In this document: positions 1-11,400 of the stretch, in pieces | How positions within the stretch are numbered: the first letter of the stretch is position 1 | How the letters are laid out: the number at the start of each line of letters is the position of its first letter | Assembly (NCBI GenBank): GCA_031216445.1 | Contig: CM062213.1 | Coordinates: 1,459,001-1,523,000, forward strand | Source: Lateolabrax maculatus | Lineage: Eukaryota; Chordata; Actinopteri; Acropomatiformes; Lateolabracidae | Direction: 5' to 3' | Length of the DNA: 64,000 nucleotides | The notes under the pieces: generated by a model | What the model was told of the DNA's origin: nothing | Database searches by the model: none | What the model saw: only the letters and a program-made list of their open reading frames with translations | Translations under genes and position numbers: made by a program

Positions 1-384
1 ACAGATCATTATGGTAAATTACCAATCAATCATTTTAACTCAATAATACAGCTAACCGACCAAGACTGAGATTAAATGTGTCTGTTGCTTATTCATTTAA
101 AAAATGTCATCAAACTTTGACAACATTTAGGCCAAATCTGAGTCACAGCTGTGCACAGAGGACAAAGTCTCACCACACATTAAGGTGAAAATGAATGTTT
201 TGAAGTCAGTCAAATGAAACCGTAAGACCTTTAACCCCCCTGGAGGAAGTGAACTAACATATTAAATGAAGCTGACCTCGGTCTTTATGGCAACAAATAA
301 TCTGCAGTTTAACATTTTCTTCCTAATTTGACCCCTTCAGGGATCGACTGTGATGCTGGTGTGAGTGTTTGTGCGACTCCTCAC

Positions 385-3300
385 CCGCTCCCCGATGCGT
401 TCGTCTTTGGAAAGGGCGACGATGGCCTTGACGTCTTCGTCGGTCAGCTCTGCCACGGCGACGCCCTCGTCTCTGCGGGTGATGTGGTTGGCCAGGATCA
501 CTGTGGCAAACACTGGGAAGCCGTTAGCCATGTTCAGAGAGCCGTCGTAGTTGTTGTGGTAGATGCCCGTCAGTTCCTGAGAAAAAAGAATAAAGAATTA
601 AACTTCTGGAAATAACAAATTATGTTTTGACAAAATGGATTTTGATGATCTTTCTGCTAGATGTTTTATTCATGTTTTAAAAAAGGACAAGCGCATATTA
701 TTTATGTCTATAACTCACAATCTCGTCTCCAGGCTTGCAGTTGTCCACCAGGTCGGCCAGCAGGATGGCGTCTTTGGAGCGCGGGAGGCGGCCGGCAGCG
801 ACCTTCCCAGGGCTTTCCTGGATGGTGATTCTCTGGTAGTTCTGGTACACAGTCTGCAGGAGGGACACGACTGGTTAATTCACTGAGACAAAGACACTGG
901 TGGATAAATGACAAGAGGAAGGAGAAAAAAGGAACTGATGAAGCGGTATCTCACCTGCTCCATGTTGATCTCGAAGGGGCCCAGGGACTGACACTCGGGA
1001 CAGGAGCCCGGCTTCACCTCCTGGTTCTGGGACTGGAAGAAGGGTCCCAGCACGAAATTACACTTGTTACAGTTGTACTTGACCATGCCGAGCTGAGGGA
1101 GGACGCCGGTGCAGCTGCTCACCACGCCGCTGGTCCGGATCAGCTGGTTCAGGTGGAGCTGCCTGAAGAGGAGAGAAGAAGAGCAGAAAGCTTCAGACTC
1201 TGACGATGCTGTGCCCATTTGGTTCGTTGCCTGATTTTGTTCTTTAGTCTTTCATTAATTCATTCTTTATCTTCAGTCTCATTCTTTCTCGTGTGGGACC
1301 TTGGAATTTGCACAACATGCATCATTTACTGTTCCACCTACTCATATTGATCCAGACGCGCATACAGCATGTCAATTTTATTTATATAACCAGAAATTAT
1401 AAATCTGGAGAACATACGACACCTTCAGTCCTGAGATCCTCCAGTAAGATAAAGAAAAACCATCTCAGGAAAAAAAAGAGAAACTTTATGCTGCGTTCAG
1501 GTCATGGTGGAGTTATCGTAATTATGAGAGTCCGACGTGTAAATAGCGCTCACGTCCAAGTTGTAATTACGTCCTGGATACTCAAAATGTTTCTGAGCTG
1601 TGATATATCCGACTTGGCACTTAATAATCCAGCAGTGCCTGAAACCCAAACAAATGTCGACACCTCCCCTCAGCCAAACGACGTCTTTCAGTGTAATTAA
1701 ATCTACATTTAATGGATGTATTGTTATAAAATACTGTGCATTGTCAGATCACACATGTCCGGCTCTGTAATCGCACCCCCGTCTTGATGACATTAAATCT
1801 TTTCCCTCCGTCCCAGACGACGCGAACACGGCGTTCGCAGCTGAGGAGTAAAATGTCACCTGAGCGAGCGGATCTCCTCGACCAGCGGCAGGTTGCAGAT
1901 GCGGACGTGGATCTCGTGGGCAATGCGGTCGTATTTGGGGTACATGGCCAGCACCACTTCTTTAGCTGCTTCATCAAAGACCTGAAGGAAACAGACAAAC
2001 ACACAGGTTTGTTTTAGGTCACCTGGTGTTCGGTTCAGCTGGTTCTTTAGTTCTGGTTTGTTTCATGTTCACACTGAAGTTTTGCAAACAAACCAAAATC
2101 TTCTTATGAAAGTGGACTGAGACTCTTGTTTAGCAGCACCAGAGATTCATTGACAGTTTTCTCACCAGCCTCGATGAACAAAAAGGGCAAATGCACATTT
2201 TGTCTTCACGGTGTCAAAGCAACTTCAATACCTGCGTTTACATGGACCGTAATATTCCACTAATAATGTCTTTCTGCATGTTTACCCCGCATGGACGGTG
2301 ACATGGACAATTTTCTGGGTGGATGTTAACCTTATTACAGTCAGCGACCAGCACTGTGTTCTTCTTCTGTTATATTTCCTGCAGATTAGACGCTTCAATG
2401 CGGGCCAGACCACTTTGTCAATGAAGTTACATTCTGAACTAAACCCACCTTCAACATCTCAGTCGGAGCCTCTGGTAGGAAGTAGGCCAGAACATGCTCC
2501 CTGGCTGCGAGGTCTTCGTAGTTTACGACCAGACTCTCCTTGTTCTCTGAACGACAGGTGAAGTTAATCAGTCAAGTGTGCGTGACAAACACATTTGTCA
2601 GCGTGAGACATTTAAACACATTTAAAACATTTGAGAAGTTGAGCTACCTTTGCACATGTCGCTGATCTTCTCCTTGAAGACGTTGTGGCCGTTTTCGTCG
2701 ACGTGGGTCCGCAGGAAGTTCTTGAAGCGGTTGTAGATCTCGAGCCTGGGAGCCGACATGGACACCCACTCCCTCACAGTGTGACCCTGCATACGGGGAG
2801 AACACCGTCAGACCCGCCGCCACGTACCAGTCTGACCTGAAACGCATCTACACTTTTATTACTAACCTTCATATCCTCCAGGTTCTCGATGCTCTCGATC
2901 ATTTCTTCTTCCTCTCCGTCTGTGACGCCCTCTGCTGCTCGCTCGGCCAATCTCCTTCGCCGGGCCGCCGGGCGCTCGTCATCCTCGTCTTCGCTGTCTG
3001 GATGACGGTAAAAAAAATAAGTTAGTCACTGAATCCCATTTGACCGCGTATATTTGTTTAAAAGTTTCTGAATCAGCCGTCAGCAGCTCCTGTCTGCAGT
3101 AAAACCGTGAACGTATGGACAACTGTTACTGGATCACTTTGATACTGAAGAAATCGTAGAAATGTGATGGTTCTCAGGCAGGTTCTGGAGTTATGAGGGG
3201 CGTCTTTTATCTATGATTTCCAAGTGGATTCGTAGACGCTGATTCATGATTAATATAATGAGATAATTATATTCTCTAAGTGCAAGTCACGCTGAATCTA

Positions 3301-4792
3301 AAAGTGTGTTCATCATGTCTGCGTGTTCAGATTTGAATTATAAGCAGCTGAAGTCACAGCCGGTCACTCCTCACCGTACAGCAGTCCCCTCCTCAGCCGC
3401 CCGCTGACGCCCTGCTCCCTGTCCCTCTTCCTCATGGCCTCCTCGGCAGCGGCCCGAGCTCCGGGCGACATCTCCGACAGATCCTCGTCGTCCAGGTCCA
3501 AACCCTCCGCCTCGTACTGATCCAGCGCCGGGATGGCTCGGTAATCCCTGAGCGGAGAGGGGAAGAGAAGAAGAGTCGTCATCCAGCCCACTGACACAAA
3601 GAAGGGGGCTCAAATCCATCGCCGTCCTCACCTCTCCATCCCGTCCCCGATCAGCTCCTCTCCGTCTCCGTCCTCCTCCTCCTCGGGCAGGGCTCCATCT
3701 CCCAGCAGCCCCTCCGACTCATCCTCGAAGGGCGGCAGGTCTCGCCCGGGGCTGGAGGTCATGTCCCCCCTTCTGGAGGCTCGGCTGGGGCTGGTGGCCA
3801 TGTGGTACGACTCGGAGGAATCCTGTCGACAACACAAATTCCAAGATCCATTTAACCCTTTTTATCAGTGGCGGAAAATAACTGCGTACATAGATAACTC
3901 AAGTACAGAAATGTTTTTCTCCGATTTCTGCTTCTCAAATGTGAATATTTTCTGCTTTGTTCATCCTCTAGGACAGAAAAATTCATCTCTTTGGGTTGTG
4001 GACAAAACAAAACATTGAGGACGTTTTGGGAAACGCTGATCACAATTTTCATCTGCTTAGAGAAAATGATCATCAGATACATCGACAATGAAAACAAAGA
4101 GTTACCAGCCAACTTTTAAAACCCTACATTTGACCTCTCAGTATCAACTAGTTTGAGCTGATTTAAAGCGTCTCGTCATATAACATAAACTCATCCAGGA
4201 TCCTCACAGGAAGCTCTTCTGCATGTCAGAGGATGATCAACAACAACTGATAAAAGGTGAAAGAAACAATGGCAGCTGGAGGCCATGTGGCGGAGACAAC
4301 CAGGTAAAAGGAAGTAAATACAAAATATCTGAGGATCAGAAACCGGCAGCAGTTAAACACCTGGAAGCTCTTTTCTGTATTAAAACACATTTTGGGTGGA
4401 AACGTAAAGTGTTCAGGAAGTTATTCTGTTCAGTTTTACCGCTGACAAACATCTGAACTGACATTTTACCTTCAGTTCACTTTTCAGACAACAAACAGCC
4501 ACATGGCAGCAAACTGATCCATCATCATCATCATCTTCATCACGTTAGCAGAGGAGACTGGTTATCAACTATATTTACAACTTATCGATCTGACCTTAGA
4601 AGCATCTGAATAACGTTACTTCAGTCTTCTGACTGTTAACGGCTCCGTCTTTGTTGTGATGACAAACTTCCCGACAGGAAACTCAAACTACGAACATAAA
4701 TGTGTTTAATTTAACTTCTTCCTCCTCCGCAGCTTCCTGAACCCCGACACTGAGACATTTAGTCTGTTTTAACGGTTTTCACTCACCGCCAT
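385..4792 (-). CDS. mcm2: MCM2 replicative helicase subunit, N-terminal half (exons 1-10; runs off left edge)
   Basis: MCM2 is a subunit of the MCM2-7 helicase, loaded at replication origins in the nucleus. Coding exons, 5' to 3' on the minus strand: 4792-4787, 3822-3632, 3547-3375, 2997-2867, 2786-2648, 2546-2449, 1981-1860, 1162-955, 853-719, 576-385. All have GT-AG junctions and phases agree, giving 465 codons. Visible features: an acidic, SP-rich N-tail with SSPGRDLPPFEDESEGLL; the histone-binding segment DYRAIPALDQYEAEG (Tyr68 and Tyr77); an acidic/basic linker; the OB-fold region with a C4 zinc finger (Cys318, Cys321, Cys341, Cys344, from CNKC and CPEC); and ELTGIYHNNYDGSLN near the end. 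The start encodes only Met-Ala before the first intron, as in vertebrate MCM2. The AAA+ ATPase domain (Walker A, arginine finger) is not in the window; no further exon is visible in 1-384. Human MCM2 is 904 aa, so about half is here. Family assignment is very secure. Confidence 0.97.
3860..4090. repeat. Dispersed element relic in mcm2 intron 1
   Basis: Intron 1 of mcm2 holds a stretch with AAAACATTGAGGACGTTTTG followed by GGGAAACGCTGATCACAATT and an ATGATCAT end. I recognise this as a decayed copy of the short CTAACGATTA-type element common in teleost introns; better copies occur near 19.8, 31.2, 39.3 and 52.7 kb. It has no coding potential. Confidence 0.4.
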
Positions 4793-4849
4793 TGTTCCGC
4801 GTCTCTTTCTGCCTCTTGAAGAGAAACTTCTTCTTCTTCCTGCAGGACT

Positions 4850-5140
4850 CACTTTTCGCGCGAAACGACCACGTGACACTCAAAGCGCGCGAAAAGTGAT
4901 GAATATTCACATCCGCCAGTGACGTTTCGCCTCGTGATTGGTCGGTCTGTTGTAAAGAGGCGGGGCTTAACGCCCGGTGCGTTTGGTTGGCTCACCCCGC
5001 CGGAGAGGCTCGTGCGGCCGGTGTGGCGGGGCCGCCTCGTGCCGGGGGCGGTGCGGCACGTGACGTGAAACAAACGCACCTCCTCGAGCGCTGGCGCAGG
5101 GGCGGGGCTATGACGTCGTGAGTTTTCCCGGGAAAATTTG
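4850..5140 (-). promoter_or_regulatory. mcm2 promoter: CpG-rich, with E2F palindrome, E-boxes and CCAAT box
   Basis: Just upstream of the mcm2 start is a GC-rich, CpG-rich block. TTTCGCGCGAAA at 4854-4865 is a perfect 12-bp palindromic E2F site. A second E2F-like core, GCGCGCGAAAA, lies at 4885-4895. CACGTG E-boxes are at 4870-4875 and 5057-5062. ATTGG at 4937-4941 is a CCAAT box on the gene strand. A CRE-like TGACGTC is at 5111-5117, and a 14-bp palindrome TTTTCCCGGGAAAA is at 5123-5136. E2F control of MCM genes at G1/S is established, so the first two sites fit the gene. The roles of the others are inferred from sequence alone. Confidence 0.8.
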
Positions 5141-6934
5141 TGCCGCGTTCCAATCCGTTTCACTGCCTCCTTAATGTTCACTTTACCCAAAGGAAACGTC
5201 CCAAAGTGTTTCCTTTCTCCTGCTTTTCTTTCTGCTTTAAAAAATAAACCAAGAAATAAACATTTAAAGAACAAGGAAATAGTCCAAGCGCCAGTTTATA
5301 TTATAATAATATTCATTCTGCTGCTTGAAATATTTCCTGTAAGTTTTAATTTATTTATGCAATAAATGAAATATACGAATTATATAAAATAACGAAATCT
5401 AAACAGATTTAAAGCCAAAAATGTCACTATCTTTGTCTTCATTTACAAAATGTTGTACACACATTCATGGATCGCAGGTAATGAATCTGACTTTAGAGTT
5501 ACACATTTGGACCCAGCTGTACCTGCTGTCATCTACATCTAAATACATTTAAAGCTTCACTAATCAATATTTTTATATTGATGAATGAAATGCCTGGGAT
5601 CAGGATGAACCAGAGAGAATTTAGTTCATCATTTTGGTTTACAGAAACATGGTGGATGAGAGCAGCTGGAGACTCATTCAAATTCAAACTCTTATTTTGG
5701 TAAGAACTGTTGCTGATCTTATATCTGACTTTATATTATAAATTCTGAATTGATACGACCGAAAACCAAAGAAAAACAGAAAGTGAGAATGACGGTGCAT
5801 CAGTACTGACAATTAAAAACAGGTCGCAGGTAAAACCAACACCTCAAGTTTAATAATCATTGTTCATGACATGTTCACTCATTCATCATATAACGTTTCC
5901 CCTTTCAAACCCTGCATCTCAACATCTGTAACAAAACAAAACACATTCATATTTACAGTATCAAAACAACAGAAGAGCTCCTCCTTATTATGAAAATAAA
6001 ACAAAGAAAGCAAAGATTTTTAGTGCAGCAAATAAATAAATATTACAAATTACTTTTCACTCATTGGTATCAAAATGGCCGCCGTCGCCCTTCTGCTCGA
6101 ACTTATTTTACATCACATTTGAAAAACAGACTCGTATCTGTGTTTGTGTTTCAGTTTATATTTTTATGGAATTGGACAGAAAGCTTGGTTATATTTTCTT
6201 TGCCACTGATCTTATTATGATCGTATTTATGTTGACGTTGGAAGGTTTTCAGTGGGTCAGTTTTGGTGAAATTTGTTGTTTCTGATCATTATTTTCACCC
6301 GGAGGCCAGGAGGAATCAACTATTGAACAAAAACATTCATCTGTGGACTTCATATAATATAAAGTGAAACGAGATCAATCTTTACATCAGCGTCCCAACA
6401 CTGAGGCTGTTTAAGGCTTTTTTTTTTTTTAAAAGGTGTGAATTAAATCCTTCATGAGAGATTTTTCAGCAGATGTTTGTCAGTAGCTTCTAATACAAAC
6501 AGACATGTTTCATTAGCAGGACATTATTGATTACAGCTGAGTTTCTGATTTCCAGATTCAAGAGGATTGCAAATGGAAAGACGGGAAAAACACGAGTTTC
6601 TCAATTCTCCACACAAATTCAGAGCACAGTTTGAGTTTGTCATGTGTTCACACTGGAAAAAAGTGACTAAAAAAAAACTTAAAAATCAAAACTTCAGGAA
6701 GGCAATGGAGGAGCATAGGAGGAGAACGAAACAATGAAATATTGAAACTGGCAGTGAGGCGTAAACATATCGTAGCGTTTCCTGTTAGTATGTGAAAGCA
6801 TGTAGCACAGGCTGAACAGAGTTATTGTGAAGTCTGGATCTCCAGTACAATGAGGCCTTTATGCCGCGTTTGTGGCACGTTGGACAGGATGGGAAATATG
6901 AGTTTCCTGTCATCTTTCAAGTCCTAAATTTAGA

Positions 6935-7075
6935 GAAAAAGTCTGACATTTTGGGAAATGCGGTTATTCGCTTTGGTGAGAAGATGACATTGCTCTCGTA
7001 GCTCTCTGCCAGCAGCCGGTTAGCTTAGCTTAGCATAAAGACTGGAAACAAGGGGGAAACAGCTGCTGTTTCACG
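6935..7075 (+). repeat. Teleost dispersed element, copy 1 (GGTTAGCTTAGCTTAGC type)
   Basis: The stretch GGTTAGCTTAGCTTAGCATA followed by AAGACTGGAAACA matches a short repetitive element that I know to be very common in teleost genomes. The upstream part, TTTTGGGAAATGCGGTTATT, belongs to the same family. A second copy in the same orientation lies at 8752-8866. It has no protein-coding capacity. Confidence 0.75.
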
Positions 7076-7944
7076 TTTCCTGCACAAACATGAGTGATAT
7101 TGATCGTCTCATCCAATTCTCAGCAAGAAAGCAAATAAACTGTTTCACAAAATGTCAAACTGTTCCTTTACACGAGAGTTTGAACTATGACGTCACTGAA
7201 CAAGGAACACGAAGAGGGAACTGATTATTTCAGAGATTAAATCTAAATGTAAGAATAACTTCATTTTATTAACTTTGATCATACATGCAGAAATAGAGGA
7301 AATATGAAACTTTAGCCGTCAGACATCTGGTGTCACATTATGAGTCCAAACTTCATGAAAACTTATGCATAATTAAACACTATGAGGCTGTAACTGTGAC
7401 ATGCAGGACCCACACAGGTTTCTGCCCTCCACAACCCTGAACTGAAGCCCTTCAGTTGTTAAAACACATTCACTGTCATCTTTGTCAGACTTGCTATCTG
7501 TCCAGTGGTAATAAAAACCGTCGGGGGGGTTAGTGATCAGTGTCCACCTTGTTTTAGATAAATATCTCTGTTTCCAGGCAGCTGAAGCCGTCACAGGTCC
7601 ATGTAGTGTTTACTTTTACGTACCATGATGAGGTTTGACTGGTTTTCACTCGCGATGAGATGCAACACTGATAATCTGGAATTTGTTCATTAAAGAGGAG
7701 ATGGTGTAAAAATAAGTTGAAAGGCAAAAACAGTAAGAAAGTGGTGAGAAAAAGAGACAAGAGAGATAAATAGACTTGCAGGCAAACCCTTAAATATAGA
7801 TTTCCTGCGACAACACACCAGATTTCAACACAAATGTTATCAGGTAAACATGAAACAACGCAAATAAAATGTGTGTGAGAGAGCTGGATATCAGAAACTA
7901 TCAAATCAGCGGGAAGTTCACACTTTTTTATGATGTTTTTGATG

Positions 7945-8200
7945 TTTAAGGGGAACAAGGCTTCAAAATAAAAGCCCCAACCCAGAGTGACGTTTCCTAC
8001 CAGAAAAAAAAAAGCTGCATCAGAGTCGGTGCTTCAAAATAAAAGCTGTCCATGACAGAGCTGCAGGATAAACAGAGCCTCAAAGTAAATTTACTCTAGA
8101 GTGGCTGTCAGGAGTAGGAAGGCTTCAAAATAAAATCCACCCTCGGAGGCGCAGGTTCGTGGTAGAGTGAGGCTTCAAAATAAGAGCGCTCCGGAGGAGA
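7945..8200 (+). repeat. Diverged tandem array of a GGCTTCAAAATAAAA motif
   Basis: The motif GCTTCAAAATAAAA recurs near 7960, 8031, 8121 and 8171, with a weaker copy (GCCTCAAAGTAAA) near 8077. Spacing is irregular, roughly 40-70 bp, and the spacers differ. It looks like an old tandem or clustered repeat rather than a gene. Each copy carries AATAAA on the plus strand, opposite to the direction of pigu. Confidence 0.5.
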
Positions 8201-8485
8201 GAGAGGATAGAGATGTTTCTGTCTCACGTGGCTGAGGAAATGTTTCTACCTCTCTGCACGAGTCTGTCATGTTGCATGTTGGACCAGACACACGTCCTGC
8301 ATGTGTGCCAATGTCTGAGGACCTGTGAGGCTCCGAAAGTCTTTTACCCTCCTCAGTTTGTGTTTGTTCCCTGTGAAGTTCAGTCAGACCTCGAGCAGTT
8401 TCTCTCTCTTCCCGGTAGAGGCTGCCAGCCAGGTGGTGTGCGTATGAGTGTGTGTGCAGGTGTGCAGGTGTGTGTATGTATGTGT

Positions 8486-8491
8486 TTTATT
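8486..8491 (-). terminator. AATAAA overlapping the pigu stop codon (possible poly(A) signal)
   Basis: On the gene strand the end of the reading frame reads CTT AAA TAA AAC, so AATAAA includes the stop codon. It could serve as a poly(A) signal giving a nearly absent 3'UTR, but an AATAAA further downstream (plus-strand TTTATT at 7265-7270) is equally possible. The sequence alone cannot decide. Confidence 0.3.
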
Positions 8492-11400
8492 TAAGAACTA
8501 GTGTAGCCTCGGAGCCGTCTTTCCTCTTCAGATACAGTCCATAGCTGAGATGGTGTTCCCTCCTCAAGAAGGCGTAGAAATAATCCGACACCAGCAGAAT
8601 CTGAGGAAAAAAATACAAAATACGGATGAATTGATCACTGTGAGATGAAGAAGAAGAGGAAGATTCATTCATAAATAAGTGATTAAATTAATAGTATGAG
8701 CAAGTTGGAAACAAATACAAAATAACAAAATCAGACATGTCAATACACTAAATATGAAGCTACATCCAGCAGCCGGTTAGCTTAGCTTAGCACAAAGACT
8801 GGAAACGGGGGGGAACAGCTAGCCTGGCTCTGTCCAAAGGAAACAAAAACACCAGACCATCCTACCTGTGCCACGTTGAACAGCAGCGTTATGGCATAGT
8901 AGAAGTTGGAGTTGGCGCTGCCGGCGTAGATCCAGAGGTGCCAGAGAACCGGGAAGAGAGCCGAACAGGCCAGCAGGACGCAGGACACCAGGAAGATGTT
9001 CCTCAAGACTGAACGGGAGGAGAAACCAGGAGAGGGACGGTTTTACCTCCAGCATTAGAAATACCTCATTCCTACACATCACATCAACATAGCATGTGCA
9101 GTCTGTAATTCATATTCATACGTTACCATGTTAAGAAGAATTACTGTGAGTGCTGTGAACATCTGCTGTGTTTGATGCACTCTGGGGATGTGCGATTGCC
9201 CCGATTAAAAAAGTGCACCGGATACAATTTGTGATGAACTTGCGATGCATCGTTTCTAACATCTTTGCATCTGTAAAATATGATTTATTTGTCTATAATT
9301 AGTAGAGGACCTACTCCTTTATTGTTTAGAAATGTGACCAAGATTATTATATTTAGATTTATTCCTTCTGTTTAAACTGTTTCTCTAGTTGCAGAACAAG
9401 AGAAACAAGTATGTGAAGTAAAAATGCCTTTTTTCAGTTAATTTAGGATTCGCTGTTTGCTTAAGAAGAACCAAAGAAATGAAACCTCTCTGTATCATAT
9501 TGAATTGCACAGCATCGTATTATTTTGAATCATTTGTATCTTAAGTGTATCGTTGGCATTGCATCGAGATGCGTATCTCATGGGCCTCAGTGGTGGAGAT
9601 GCACTCACATCTGTGAAGGTGACTCCAGACAGGGAGGAAGGCCAAGTAGAGAGCGATGTCTCCCACAGTGGGGTAAGACTTAAAGATGGAGATCACAGCT
9701 AACTGCATGAAGATCAGAAACACTGGATGCTCCCTGAAACACAAACACACAACAGTTTTAAGAAGAATTTAGGTTAAAGAATGTGGAGGAGCGGGGGAGG
9801 CGGAGGACTTACTTGAGCTTGACGGACAGGGGGATGGTGTAGAAAAAGACGTTGATCTGGAAGACGCAGAGGAAGAAGAGGCGGAAGTGTTCAAACATCT
9901 CAGCGAAGAAATACCAGAAGAGGCCAATGTTCGGGGTCAGGTCTGGTACTGAGAGGCTGGAGGGAGAACACACGGTCACTGTGGGACTACAGCCGGGCCG
10001 CCTCACGGATATTTCACATTTAATCACCCCATTATTTAGATTTAAACATAAACACTTAACATTAAAGAACTGTGAACATGAGATGTACTGAGAGGGACGT
10101 TCAACAGTAAAACACTAAACTTGTCAGCGCACTCTGGTGGACAAATTATGTAACAATGATACTGTTTCTACATGACCTCAAACGTATCTGTGGCATTTTT
10201 GTACGCCAATATCTTGCTGTCAACCAAGAAATATTCCCTAAAAATGTTATTAATGGTGGAATAACATTTTTCAATATAGAGCACATCTCTATGTGACGCC
10301 TGTTTTGGTCCCTTCAGATTAACATGCAGCACATTGAACAAACAAGTGCAATAGAGACAGATGTATAAAACCCCACAGAAACATACACGACCACCATAAA
10401 GACCTGTTCAGTCTAGTTCAGTGTGTTCACTCACAGACATCCAGTAGCTTCACAATAATGACTTTACAACAGCTGCAACTGAGCTAAAAAAAAAACAGAC
10501 AAAGCTCCTATCGTTCTTTCAAAACTCACTTTCTTTCTCAGCTTCTGTCAGGCTGGTTAGTCGTACATCACACAAACATCTAACAGCTCATCACTCACAT
10601 GAAGCCGTAGACGGAGGGCAGGTAGTCCCACGAGCCGAGCAGGAAAAAGGAGAGGCAGACGAGGACGAACAGGCTGCCCAGGTACATGAAGGCGTACTGT
10701 GCCAAGAACCACCAGAAACTGGCCCGCCGGAAGTTCACCGGGATGTACTCACGCTGGGGGAGGGGAGGCAGGAAACATGGACGTTTGAATGTTGAAAACA
10801 ACAGGTAGAGAGGCATAGGGAGAAGGGTTTGAGGTAGGGGGAAGAGGTGCAGGATAAAATAAAGGACAGCAGCACTCTTTTAATATAATGTGTCCCACAC
10901 AACATACCTGCATCAGATACAGCAGCGCTGGAGCGCACAGAGTCAGAGGGTAGATGGACTGATATGTGGCCAAGGACAGAAATATGGCGCTCAGCAGGAC
11001 GCTTCCTGCAACACAAACACAGAATTCAAATCAAATAATCACGTCATGTTTTTAGGAGGAGAACATCAGCAAAGTGCCTGAAAACTAAATTTAAACATTT
11101 CAGACAAAGTGATTCAAAGTGATGCTTTTATAAATAAAGAAATAACTAGAATATAAACGCAGTGACAAGAGACGAGCACAAACAACTGCAGGTGATCCTT
11201 AGAGGTGGAAAAGGCAGTTATGGAGGTCCTGTCACGCTTGCAGTTAGGATCAAAAGTTACCCTTTATCGTAGAGAGGATGAAGAGGGCGATGACGGCGTT
11301 GTTCAGACCGCAGGTTGACTTGGCGACGCAGGACAGGATGGTGAACGGGTTCAACAGGTAACTGTGAGAGAAGAAGAAACAGGGTGATGGCAGAACTACA

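Larger units (their letters stand above)
5141..8480. other. Intergenic region between mcm2 5' end and pigu 3' end
   Basis: AT-rich sequence with no convincing exon on either strand. It holds one copy of the GGTTAGCTTAGCTTAGC element (about 6935-7075), a poly-T run (6419-6430) and a diverged tandem motif (7945-8200), listed separately. TTTATT at 7265-7270 (AATAAA on the minus strand) could end a pigu 3'UTR of about 1.2 kb. Confidence 0.6.

Noticed and set aside
1293..1700. 135-codon plus-strand frame in mcm2 intron 7
   Set aside because: AT-rich intron sequence without domain or conserved codon use.
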